Notes: generated by a model from the sequence alone, not told the origin. Positions 1 to 5,822 are shown, counted from the stretch's first letter. The stretch is 6,123 nt of DNA from Armatimonadota bacterium (GCA_014381035.1 JACMIS010000201.1:1-6123), one strand, 5' to 3'. A program made the numbers and translations.

Positions 1-422
1 CCCCAATCCGTCCGGTGTATGAGAAACGCGGCGAGTAGCGCGAGAATCCCACCCACGATCAGTTTGATTGCTCCGGTCGTCGGTTTACCTTTGAGCAGGG
101 AACCGAGATGCCCCTTGAACCCCCCGACCGCCCGCGAGCCGTATTTGTCATCGAAAAGACCGAGTATTCCGAAGCCGACGCAAACCATCAGGAACGAGGG
201 CGCGTACGCGAACCCGAGTGTGGCACCGGTTGTTGGCAACAAGGCGTAAACGACCGCGCCGATAAGAAGAAACGTCAGACCGGTCGCGGCGGGAATCACG
301 CTCCCGGCAAAGTTCGGTTTCTCCAGATGCCATACGCGGCACAGGAAGCGCGAGAGGAACGGGGCGGTCGCGCAAAGCAAAATGAACCCGAAACCGAAAA
401 GCGCGAGAGTGAGCGGAGTCAT
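1..422 (-). CDS. MraY/WecA-like polyprenyl-phosphate sugar-1-phosphate transferase, 3' end beyond the window
   Basis: Only the first 140 codons are present, because the gene runs off the left edge. Visible are hydrophobic segments near residues 4-24, 45-63, 71-90 and 118-135. Residues 35-49 (KPNFAGSVIPAATGL) resemble the substrate-loop region of MraY-like enzymes. An Asp pair, D91-D92, sits at the end of a membrane helix (GLFDDKYG), followed by FKGHLGSLLKG and TTGAIKL. This pattern fits the glycosyltransferase family 4 (MraY/WecA) superfamily, which moves a sugar phosphate from a UDP-sugar to a polyprenyl phosphate at the membrane using Mg2+. It is probably not the canonical mraY: the substrate loop differs from the usual one and the neighbours are not mur genes. 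The substrate is unknown. The ATG shares an ATGA overlap with the GT2 stop, and AAGGA lies about 11 nt upstream. Family call fairly sure; exact reaction inferred. Confidence 0.8.
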   Translation of the reverse strand, partial: MTPLTLALFGFGFILLCATAPFLSRFLCRVWHLEKPNFAGSVIPAATGLTFLLIGAVVYALLPTTGATLGFAYAPSFLMVCVGFGILGLFDDKYGSRAVGGFKGHLGSLLKGKPTTGAIKLIVGGILALLAAFLIHRTDW

Positions 423-1123
423 GGGTTAGACCATCCTTTGAGCAAACGGGGTAGGAGTGCCTTTGCGACATCGCGCCATTGTCGTGCCCGGTGCAACTGA
501 CTGCGCAGATCGGTCCCGGTGACGCGATGTGCCATTTGCGTGGGAACTTCGACAATCCGATACCCGGCTTTGAGTACATCTATCGTAAGCGCGGTTTCCA
601 CGCCGAACCCGGACGCGAGCGGCAACGCGGCACCGAAAACACCGCGCCGAACACACCGTTGCCCGGATAGGGGAGCGTCCATCGTTCGCCCTGTGATGGT
701 GACGATTCCCCAGCGAGCAAGCCGCACGACAAAGCCCATGCCGCCGCCTTTGTTGCCGGGAAGTTTGGGGAAGGTTGCAATCGTCATATCCGCTTCGTCG
801 CGTAGGATCGGTCCGATAAGTTTCGCCGCTTCTGTCGCGGTCTCCTGCAAATCGGCGTCCAGAAACAGCAGAAGCATGTCGGGGTCCGTGATATGTTGCG
901 CGCCGGTTTCCATCGCCGCCGCCTTGCCCCGGTTGCGTTCGTGCCGCAAAACCGTCGCGCCTGCTTTCGCCGCAACAGCTGCCGTGTCGTCCGCCGAACC
1001 GTCGTCTACGACCACGACCGTGTGAACATTGGGTAGTGTCAACGCGGCACCGACCGTGGCGACGATACGCTCTCCTTCATTGTATGCGGGCAGGACAACG
1101 GCGACACCGGGAGTTGTCGTCAC
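419..1123 (-). CDS. Glycosyltransferase family 2 (GT-A fold), cytoplasmic
   Basis: This 234-residue protein begins with the classic GT2 start, VVLPAYNEGERI (residues 9-20). It has the nucleotide-binding DDGSADD (40-46) and a DxD-type metal site in FLDADLQ (D89 and D91). Later come LSGQRCV and GFGVETALTID, the acceptor and catalytic region. I see no membrane helix, so it is probably a soluble or peripheral enzyme using a nucleotide-sugar donor. Its length fits a single-domain GT2 of the polyprenyl-phosphate sugar type, but donor and acceptor cannot be read from sequence. The start is GTG, forming a GTGA overlap with the stop of the upstream MctB-family gene; GGGAG lies about 10 nt before it. 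The downstream MraY-like gene overlaps by another ATGA. The context suggests building or modifying a lipid-linked envelope glycan. Family sure, substrate unknown. Confidence 0.9.
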   Translation of the reverse strand: MTTTPGVAVVLPAYNEGERIVATVGAALTLPNVHTVVVVDDGSADDTAAVAAKAGATVLRHERNRGKAAAMETGAQHITDPDMLLLFLDADLQETATEAAKLIGPILRDEADMTIATFPKLPGNKGGGMGFVVRLARWGIVTITGRTMDAPLSGQRCVRRGVFGAALPLASGFGVETALTIDVLKAGYRIVEVPTQMAHRVTGTDLRSQLHRARQWRDVAKALLPRLLKGWSNP

Positions 1124-2016
1124 GGCGGGGAGGCTCCCGGTGTCGGAACCCGCTTCGGGATCGGTTTTGGGGTCGGAACGGGGGGGGGAGGTTCGACCCC
1201 GACAGCGACGGGCAGGATCTGTCCCGCATCGGTGCGGTAGCCGAACGCGCCGGTTTCGCCTTGCAGGGCGAAGGGGAGCGCGATTTTTCCGGCGGCGCGG
1301 TCAATCGCGTCAATCGTCGCGATGCCCTTGCTCCGGTAGGTGGGCAGGTACGAAATCTCGGTTTTGCGCGGTTCCACGGCGACCACGGTCAGTCCCGCAC
1401 TTTGCCACTCCTCGATGAGCGGTATATCGCGTTGGGCGAGAAGCGTTGTGTCTCCTCCGCCCGTCTCGCCGCCGACCAGAACGACATATCCTACGGCTCC
1501 GGCGGACGAATCTTCGCTGTTGTCGGTTATCAACAGCCCGCTCTCGCGGTATCCGCTCCAAAAATCAGTCGCTCCGGAAGCGAGCCGGGTAGCCAGTTTA
1601 CGCGCTTCGTCCGCGATCCGCTCCGGTGCGACGTCCGGCATATTGAGTCGCGTACGCCAGGCATCCGGAGGTAGCCGGACCGTCATCGGGACCGCTCCGG
1701 CGAGAGTCAGTGTTTCCGTGACCGATAGAGTCGCATCGGCATAGTTGCCCATTTGCACGACGAGGACGCGCTTGCCGCGCAACGTGCCGCGCACGGCTTG
1801 CGGGGTCAGTTGCACGAGGGCTTCCTCGGTACGCTCCCGCTCCCGCGTCTCCTCCCGCAGTTCGGTGACATGGGTTTCCAGTCGGTGAAGCATCCCGGTC
1901 TGGCGCGATACGAGGGGCGAACCGACGAACGCCGTGCCGATAACGATACCGATCCCCAACGCGAGAAAAATGGCGGACAAAGACGCGACATGATAGCGCA
2001 AATCGGTGTTATTCAT
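1120..2016 (-). CDS. MctB/SteB-family (copper transporter family, formerly DUF3186) membrane-anchored coiled-coil protein
   Basis: This 298-residue protein has a short cytoplasmic N-terminus and then one membrane helix (about residues 9-32, SLSAIFLALGIGIVIG). A heptad-like, charged coiled coil follows (about 40-68), then an alpha/beta domain starting at GKRVLVVQMGNYAD. It ends in a proline-rich tail after about residue 273. The start RYHVASLSAIFLALGIGIVIG matches the MctB family (PF11382). Members include Rv1698 of Mycobacterium tuberculosis, described as a copper-export protein, and SteB of Corynebacterium, a partner of SteA in cell separation. Given the envelope glycosyltransferase neighbours, a SteB-like divisome or envelope role fits better than copper transport; that is inference. 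No SteA is visible here. A run of nine C (plus-strand G 1180-1188) encodes part of the proline tail. The ATG overlaps the upstream stop (ATGA) and lacks a clear Shine-Dalgarno. Confidence 0.83.
   Translation of the reverse strand: MNNTDLRYHVASLSAIFLALGIGIVIGTAFVGSPLVSRQTGMLHRLETHVTELREETRERERTEEALVQLTPQAVRGTLRGKRVLVVQMGNYADATLSVTETLTLAGAVPMTVRLPPDAWRTRLNMPDVAPERIADEARKLATRLASGATDFWSGYRESGLLITDNSEDSSAGAVGYVVLVGGETGGGDTTLLAQRDIPLIEEWQSAGLTVVAVEPRKTEISYLPTYRSKGIATIDAIDRAAGKIALPFALQGETGAFGYRTDAGQILPVAVGVEPPPPVPTPKPIPKRVPTPGASPP
1180..1188. repeat. Nine-base G/C homopolymer inside the MctB-family gene
   Basis: The plus strand has nine consecutive G; the coding strand reads CCT followed by nine C, encoding Pro-Pro-Pro-Pro of the tail. 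Gain of one base puts the mctB-family frame directly into the glycosyltransferase frame with no stop in between. Loss of one base shifts to a frame that stays open to a stop at 1077. Such tracts can slip in replication, transcription or translation, and are also prone to sequencing error. Confidence 0.9.
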
Positions 2017-2849
2017 GGCGTCTTTATTGTACCGTCCGCGCCGAGCAATTTGCCCTCGGCACGCTCCAGGAAATGGATCATCGCCGGGACGAAGTCGTCG
2101 GGGTTGTTGAACTCAATCGCGTGCGCCGCCGAGTCGAGCGGTGTATACGTGCCGTCGGGGAGCGTCGCCGCCAGAAGCCGGGCGATCCGGTCGGCGACAA
2201 TCGCGTCCTTGCCGCCCCGAATCACCAGCGTCGGGGCTTTGACCAGACTTGCCGCCGCGAACGCATCATCTTCCATCATAAACTGCACGGTCTGAAAAAA
2301 ACGCACCGGTCCCATCTGGGTGTACATCCCGGCGAGGCGCAGATTGTAATAAATCGGTTCGTTGAATGCGTCCACGATCAGTCCGGTCATATACCGCCAT
2401 TGCGGCACCATGCGCGTGCCCGTGGTCCCGCCTTGAAGCACCATCCCGCCGATGCGGTGCGGGTGCCGCCGTGCGAACGCCAGTCCGATCTGGCATCCGA
2501 GCGAGTTCCCGACGAGATGAACGCGCTCGATCTTTTCATGGTCCAGAAGCCGTGCTAGCCAGTCCGCCAACTCCGGAATATTCATCGCGCGCAACCCGGG
2601 CGGACCCTCGGAGCGACCGTACCCCGGCATATCCGGCGCGAGCGACGGGCAGCACAGACCGCGCCGCGAAATCTCCCGAAGCGTCGGCTCCCAGACGAGA
2701 CCGGAGCAACCCAAGCCATGCGAAAACAGAATCGGCAGACTCAGCGGACTTTCCATCTCGGGGTCGGGTTCGGGCGGCGCGACGAACAGGCGCACCCGTC
2801 GTTTATCAATCAGCCGCCATTCGGTGCGCATCACACTATGTTGGGTCAC
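2013..2849 (-). CDS. Alpha/beta hydrolase fold protein with an intact catalytic triad
   Basis: This 278-residue protein matches a single-domain alpha/beta hydrolase in length and motif order. The oxyanion-hole HGLGCSG is at residues 44-50, and DMPGYGRSEGP at 73-83. The nucleophile elbow is GNSLG with Ser116, the acid is Asp215 in RGGKDAIV, and the base is His243 in SAAHAIEF. No signal peptide or membrane segment is seen, so it should be cytosolic. The cap region (about 143-195) is rich in Tyr, Met and Phe, which suggests a hydrophobic substrate; esterase, lipase-like and C-C hydrolase activity cannot be told apart. The first in-frame start is GTG at 2849; an ATG at 2831 is the alternative, and neither has a good Shine-Dalgarno. 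It follows the VOC gene by 51 bp and its stop overlaps the MctB-family ATG by 4 bp, so it is translationally tied to the envelope genes. Confidence 0.9.
   Translation of the reverse strand: MTQHSVMRTEWRLIDKRRVRLFVAPPEPDPEMESPLSLPILFSHGLGCSGLVWEPTLREISRRGLCCPSLAPDMPGYGRSEGPPGLRAMNIPELADWLARLLDHEKIERVHLVGNSLGCQIGLAFARRHPHRIGGMVLQGGTTGTRMVPQWRYMTGLIVDAFNEPIYYNLRLAGMYTQMGPVRFFQTVQFMMEDDAFAAASLVKAPTLVIRGGKDAIVADRIARLLAATLPDGTYTPLDSAAHAIEFNNPDDFVPAMIHFLERAEGKLLGADGTIKTP
2026..2031 (-). promoter_or_regulatory. Candidate internal -10 box before the MctB-family gene
   Basis: The minus strand reads TACAAT, five of six bases of the sigma70 -10 consensus, ending nine bases before the ATG at 2016. No good -35 lies at 17-18 nt. 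If active, it would give a leaderless or nearly leaderless transcript of the downstream genes, which would suit the lack of a Shine-Dalgarno there. It lies inside the 3' end of the hydrolase gene, so chance is possible. Confidence 0.3.
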
Positions 2850-2855
2850 GGCGTC

Positions 2856-2861
2856 AGTTTA
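2856..2861 (-). promoter_or_regulatory. Candidate -10 box (TAAACT) six bases before the hydrolase GTG
   Basis: The minus strand has TAAACT followed by six bases and the GTG at 2849. This is the TANNNT spacing described for leaderless genes in some phyla. The 51-bp gap lacks a Shine-Dalgarno and a recognisable -35, so the call rests on one short motif. Confidence 0.22.
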
Positions 2862-2900
2862 CCGGATTTCGCGTCGTCGCGCGTCGCATACGCCGCAACT

Positions 2901-3269
2901 CTACGGGGTATCGGCTAAAGCAAAATGCGGATTGTAGATGACACCGACGATATTGCCGTCGGGATCGTAGACGGAGCCCAACCGAATCCCGCCACCGACA
3001 TCGTGCGTGGCTTCGTGTTCGTTCGCTCCGTGCGCGACCAGGTGACGCATCGCCTCGTCCGCGTCCGCCACGCCCCAGTAGGTCACGGAGCCGGGAACCG
3101 TGCTGGAATCGTCCGCCGGGACCAGCCCCAATTCATAGCCGCCGACGTTGAACCCGACATAAAACGGCTCGTCGAAATACGGCGCGACGCCGAGTGCCGT
3201 GGTGTACCAACCCTTCGCCGCTTGCAGATCGGCGACATTGTAGACGATTGTTCGGAGTCCCTGAAACAT
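2901..3269 (-). CDS. VOC superfamily protein (glyoxalase / bleomycin-resistance / dioxygenase fold)
   Basis: This 122-residue protein has the length and pattern of a VOC single-chain protein made of two beta-alpha-beta-beta-beta halves. The first half runs from LRTIVYNVADLQAAKGWYT to the strand GYELGLVP. The second runs from VTYWGVADADEAMRHL to VYDPDGNIVGVIYNPHF (about residues 100-116). The usual metal ligands are only partly present: Glu46 of YELGL is there, but the first strand has no His and the final strand carries Tyr-Asn where many metalloenzymes have Glu. It may therefore bind a ligand or use a different site; glyoxalase I activity should not be assumed. The ATG at 3269 has AAAGG about nine bases upstream and the promoter at 3331-3360. 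It is the first gene of the leftward block; the hydrolase follows after 51 bp, so co-transcription is likely. Confidence 0.87.
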   Translation of the reverse strand: MFQGLRTIVYNVADLQAAKGWYTTALGVAPYFDEPFYVGFNVGGYELGLVPADDSSTVPGSVTYWGVADADEAMRHLVAHGANEHEATHDVGGGIRLGSVYDPDGNIVGVIYNPHFALADTP

Positions 3270-3330
3270 GGCAAAACCCTTTCTTCGCCGACGTGATCGC
3301 CTTAATAACGCTGGCGTGACGAATCGCCAT

Positions 3331-3360
3331 AGTGTAAAACAGAATAGAACGTATTGTCAA
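3331..3360 (-). promoter_or_regulatory. Sigma70-type promoter for the leftward operon
   Basis: Read on the minus strand, TTGACA (3360-3355) is followed by an 18-base AT-rich spacer and TACACT (3336-3331). This is a perfect -35 with a -10 matching four of six consensus bases. Transcription would begin near 3324, leaving a leader of about 55 nt before the VOC ATG at 3269. The promoter lies inside the open frame that precedes the truncated xisH on the other strand. Confidence 0.7.
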
Positions 3361-3528
3361 ACAATTAGCAAACGTCGCTTCAGCTTAACTCTGGAAAATA
3401 TAGAAACGGGTCGCTCGCTATTCCTCGCGGTGAGCAAAACCGCTTACGACGAACTGAGCGCAATGGATACGTTCCAGTTTGTCGTGGAACGCTTCGGTAT
3501 TTCGCTCGTTGTAGTTCGCATTGACGCC

Positions 3529-3535
3529 GAGGAAG
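3529..3535 (+). promoter_or_regulatory. Shine-Dalgarno sequence of xisI inside the xisH remnant
   Basis: GAGGAAG ends seven bases before the ATG at 3543. It supports that start and means xisI can be translated even if the xisH fragment is not. Confidence 0.7.
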
Positions 3536-3542
3536 TAGACGC

Positions 3543-3884
3543 ATGGAAAAAATAAACTCATACCGCAATGCGATTCATGGCTTGCTCACCGAGCATCACG
3601 ACTTTTTAGCCGTACACACCCGCACCGACGTAGAAACCGAAATCGTAAGCGACGACGTGAACGGACAATACATGGTGATGCGTGTGGGATGGCGCGGCGA
3701 AACGCGGGTCCGGCGCCCCCTGTTTTATCTGCGGTTGAAGGACGGAAATGTTCACATTGAAGAAGATTGGACGAAGGACGGCATTTTTCACGAACTGGTA
3801 GAAGCGGGTGTCGCGCCGTGGGACATCGTGCTGGCGTTCCAACCGCCCACTCTCCGCGAAGCACACAAACTTACCCCCGCGTGA
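3543..3884 (+). CDS. xisI: XisI family protein (fdxN element excision controlling factor family)
   Basis: This 113-residue protein is the full length expected for XisI (PF08869). Family marks in order are: MEKINSYRNAIHGLL (helix 1); EIVSDDVNGQYMVMRVGWRG (strands with the conserved VGW); LFYLRLKDGNVHIEEDWT; DGIFHELVEAGVAPWDIVLAFQPP (helix plus the near-invariant ELVxAGV and DIVLAFxPP); and a short tail. In Anabaena, XisH and XisI were implicated in excision of the fdxN DNA element. Homologues are widespread and often multicopy in bacteria that lack that element, so the general role is unknown. XisH normally sits directly upstream; here only its 3' part remains, so XisI may be an orphan. The start has a good Shine-Dalgarno at 3529-3535. 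No promoter is obvious close upstream on this strand. Confidence 0.92.
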   Translation: MEKINSYRNAIHGLLTEHHDFLAVHTRTDVETEIVSDDVNGQYMVMRVGWRGETRVRRPLFYLRLKDGNVHIEEDWTKDGIFHELVEAGVAPWDIVLAFQPPTLREAHKLTPA

Positions 3885-3897
3885 CGAGTGTTTCAAC

Positions 3898-3928
3898 TTT
3901 CCAACCATTCATTTAAGAGCGATACAAT
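3898..3928 (+). promoter_or_regulatory. Candidate promoter before the low-GC membrane-protein gene
   Basis: TACAAT at 3923-3928 is a good -10 box, in the short gap after xisI. TTTCCA at 3898-3903 is a weak -35 (four of six bases) at a long 19-base spacing. The box ends five bases before the GTG at 3934, so a transcript from it would start at or close to the start codon. The local AT-richness makes a chance match possible. Confidence 0.4.
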
Positions 3929-3933
3929 ACCCT

Positions 3934-4419
3934 GTGAACGCGGAGGGAAATCCTGGCTCAGTCATCGCGACATTCTATTGGATGCGACGTGCCTATATTC
4001 ATGAGGGTGCACTCACTGTTCGTGTGACTTGCCGCTACGAACAGGGTCACAGCATAGGGTACAAAAAATTAGTGGCAGGTGATGCGGAGTACGATTTTTT
4101 ACTATGGCTTTACAATAACTACCCCGAGAATGCTCCTGACTGTATCAACGACCAAACGCGACTCGCGTTCAAGCAACAATTTGACCAGCTTGTGCAATTT
4201 TATGATTCCCAGTCAGATGAAGAGCATGCAATGCTTCGAGCACCGGTGTATACCGAGGAATCGTTGGTAGAAAGATTATGTGGCGCACTTATCCTCGTGC
4301 CGTTGTGGCTCTGTATGGTTTTCTTTCTCGCTGGTGGATGGATATACGAGGAAACGCGGCGACCGCTTTTTTTCTTGCGAAAGCGGTTCCTGCGGTGGTG
4401 GGATAAAATAAACGGCTAA
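3934..4419 (+). CDS. Hypothetical protein with one C-terminal membrane segment
   Basis: I do not recognise this family. From the chosen GTG at 3934 the product has 161 residues: a soluble N-terminal part of about 110, then a hydrophobic stretch (LCGALILVPLWLCMVFFLAGGW) near residues 115-136. A strongly basic tail with several Arg and Lys follows, which by the positive-inside rule should be cytoplasmic. No signal peptide or catalytic motif is evident. The soluble part is rich in Tyr, Phe and Gln, with LLWLYNNYPENAP and FKQQFDQLVQFYDSQSDEEH as distinctive stretches. The frame is open back to an ATG at 3808, but that start would overlap xisI by 77 bases and the added residues look like xisI read out of frame. 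The sequence is much less GC-rich than its neighbours, hinting at transfer or recent arrival. mtaB starts 27 bp downstream. Confidence 0.6.
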   Translation: MNAEGNPGSVIATFYWMRRAYIHEGALTVRVTCRYEQGHSIGYKKLVAGDAEYDFLLWLYNNYPENAPDCINDQTRLAFKQQFDQLVQFYDSQSDEEHAMLRAPVYTEESLVERLCGALILVPLWLCMVFFLAGGWIYEETRRPLFFLRKRFLRWWDKING

Positions 4420-4446
4420 TTCACGTTTAGGAAGCCGGATTATTTT

Positions 4447-5817
4447 ATGCCAGTCGCCGCATTGACCACGCTGGGTTGTAAGGTCAACCAGTACGAAACC
4501 GAACGCATCGCCGAGGACTTCGCGCGGGCGGGCTTTACACTCACCGATTTCGATGCGCCCGCCGATGTGTACGTGATTAACTCTTGTTCGGTCACGGCAT
4601 CGGCGGATAAAAAAAGCCGCTATCTCGCCCGTAAGGCGTCGCGCACCAACCCGGACGCCGTGGTCGCGATGACCGGGTGCCATTCGCAGATGGTACTGGA
4701 CGCGGGCGAGGTCGTGGACGGTGCGACGGTGCTTGTCCCGAATGATCAGAAGATGCGGGTATTCGAGAAAGTGATGGCATTCAAGCCGGACCTGCTTTCG
4801 TATTCGTCGTCGCCCGCCGCCAAGTTGCCGGAGCGCGGACACCGGACGCGTGCTGTGCTGAAAGTGCAGGATGGTTGCGAGCATTTTTGCGGCTTCTGCT
4901 CGATCCCGTACACGCGCAAGGTGCTGGAATCGCGTCCGTGGCAAGAGGTGGTCGAGGAAGCCGAACGCATCGCGGCGTCGGGAACGAAAGAGATTATCGT
5001 TACCGGGGTTTGCGTCGGTGCGTATGGGGAAAGCACCGGCTCCGGCGGGCCGGACCTCGCCGAACTGCTCCTGCGCATCGCCGATGTGCCACAGGTCGCC
5101 CGCGTCCGGCTGTCGTCCATCCAGCCTATCGAAATCACGGACGCTTTAATAGATGCGTTCGCGTCGCACCCCAACCTTTGCCCGCACCTGCATCTCTCGT
5201 GTCAGTCGGGCGACGATACGATTCTTCGTGCCATGAACCGACCGTATACCACGGAGTTTTACAAAGATTTGGTGCGGCGACTGCGCGAACAGGTTCCAGA
5301 CGTTGCGATCACGACCGACTTGATCGTCGCGTATCCCGGCGAGTCCCGCGAGATGCACGAAAACACGCTCCAGTTCGCCCGCGATGTGTCGTTCCAGCGC
5401 ACCCATTGCTTCCCATATTCGCCGCGTCCGCGCACCCGCGCCGAAACGCAGAAAGACGACGTGCCGCAGGACGAAAAGCAGGTCCGCCGAAAAGAACTGC
5501 AAGCGGTCGTGGACGAAACGAACCGCCGGTTTACCATGCGCTACGTCGGCGAAACGATGGGCGTGCTGGTGGAAGGGAAACAGGGCACCGGCGACGGCGT
5601 TCTGACCGGACATACGACGAACTACGTCGCGGTGGAGTTCGCCGGACCGAAGGAACTTACCGGACAAATCGTACCGGTCCGTCTCGAATTGGTCACGTCG
5701 GACGGCGGCGCGAAAGGAAGCCTCGCCCTCTCCGACGCCGACGTTCGCGCCCACATCGCCAGCGTCCCGAAGCCGAAATGGGACACCGACTTCCTGCCGC
5801 TCGGCATGGCTGAGTAG
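4447..5817 (+). CDS. mtaB: MtaB: tRNA t6A37 methylthiotransferase (radical SAM, B12-independent)
   Basis: This 456-residue protein converts N6-threonylcarbamoyladenosine at position 37 of ANN-decoding tRNAs to its 2-methylthio form, aiding decoding. It is a complete methylthiotransferase. The N-terminal UPF0004 domain has three cluster cysteines, C11 (TLGCKVNQYE), C47 (VINSCSVT) and C78 (MTGCHS). The radical-SAM CxxxCxxC is C144, C148 and C151 (DGCEHFCGFCSIPYTR). A core with SSIQP, LHLSCQSGDD and TDLIVAYPGE follows, then a TRAM-like RNA-binding domain (about 366-425). TLGCKVNQYE and VINSCSVT favour MtaB over MiaB or RimO. The length is normal and no key residue is missing. The ATG at 4447 has only AGGAAG 12 bases upstream, a weak ribosome site. 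It lies 27 bp after the low-GC gene; the next gene starts eight bases past its stop, so those two are probably co-transcribed. GC content is that of the chromosome. Confidence 0.95.
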   Translation: MPVAALTTLGCKVNQYETERIAEDFARAGFTLTDFDAPADVYVINSCSVTASADKKSRYLARKASRTNPDAVVAMTGCHSQMVLDAGEVVDGATVLVPNDQKMRVFEKVMAFKPDLLSYSSSPAAKLPERGHRTRAVLKVQDGCEHFCGFCSIPYTRKVLESRPWQEVVEEAERIAASGTKEIIVTGVCVGAYGESTGSGGPDLAELLLRIADVPQVARVRLSSIQPIEITDALIDAFASHPNLCPHLHLSCQSGDDTILRAMNRPYTTEFYKDLVRRLREQVPDVAITTDLIVAYPGESREMHENTLQFARDVSFQRTHCFPYSPRPRTRAETQKDDVPQDEKQVRRKELQAVVDETNRRFTMRYVGETMGVLVEGKQGTGDGVLTGHTTNYVAVEFAGPKELTGQIVPVRLELVTSDGGAKGSLALSDADVRAHIASVPKPKWDTDFLPLGMAE

Positions 5818-5822
5818 GAGGA
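5816..5822 (+). promoter_or_regulatory. Strong Shine-Dalgarno that decides the start of the last gene
   Basis: AGGAGGA overlaps the mtaB stop codon (TAG 5815-5817) and precedes TTG at 5826 with a short spacing (four bases from GGAGG). No ATG or GTG lies near it in the open frame, so a TTG start is the best reading. Confidence 0.6.

Larger units (their letters stand above)
3268..3555 (+). pseudogene. xisH: xisH remnant: C-terminal part only, nuclease-like N-terminal half missing
   Basis: The frame is open from an ATG at 3268 to the stop at 3553-3555 (95 codons), but only about residues 42-95 (from 3391) look like protein. There, ETGRSLFLAVSKTAYDEL, then FVVERFGISLVVVRIDAE and the final AWKK, resemble the C-terminal third of XisH (PF08814), normally about 138 residues. 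XisH has an endonuclease-like fold; its N-terminal half with the acidic and ExK residues is absent. The upstream part overlaps the divergent VOC start and promoter and has no XisH character. Alternative starts are GTG 3316, GTG 3430 and ATG 3463, none with a clear Shine-Dalgarno. It overlaps xisI by 13 bp, as these pairs often do. It is probably a 5' deletion product, though a short C-terminal peptide could still be made. Confidence 0.65.

Noticed and set aside
519..1025. 168-codon plus-strand frame opposite the GT2 gene
   Set aside because: The opposite strand encodes a clear GT2 enzyme; the frame is Ser/Arg/Pro-rich without motifs.
1124..1138. GGGAG-G-CTCCC palindrome just upstream of the GT2 start
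   Set aside because: The one-base centre cannot form a five-pair RNA hairpin; likely chance in GC-rich DNA.
2040..2060. 6-bp inverted repeat (GCCGAG / CTCGGC) near the end of the hydrolase gene
   Set aside because: Short stem, no following T-run, wholly inside coding sequence; too weak to call an operator or terminator.
3808..3933. N-terminal extension of the hypothetical gene back to ATG 3808
   Set aside because: It would overlap the conserved end of xisI by 77 bases and its residues look like out-of-frame xisI; GTG 3934 with TACAAT before it is preferred, though not proved.
4362..4387. Perfect 8-bp inverted repeat (ACCGCTTT / AAAGCGGT) with a 10-base loop, resembling a terminator stem
   Set aside because: It lies inside the coding sequence about 30 bases before the stop and has no T-run after the stem on either strand; probably a by-product of the codons for the basic tail.
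4276..4944. 222-codon minus-strand frame across the start of mtaB
   Set aside because: Antisense to two better-supported genes, His/Arg-rich shadow composition, no recognisable motif.
4875..5813. 312-codon open frame on the plus strand in another frame of mtaB
   Set aside because: It is Arg/Pro-rich as expected for a shifted GC-rich frame, and mtaB is unmistakable in the overlapping frame.
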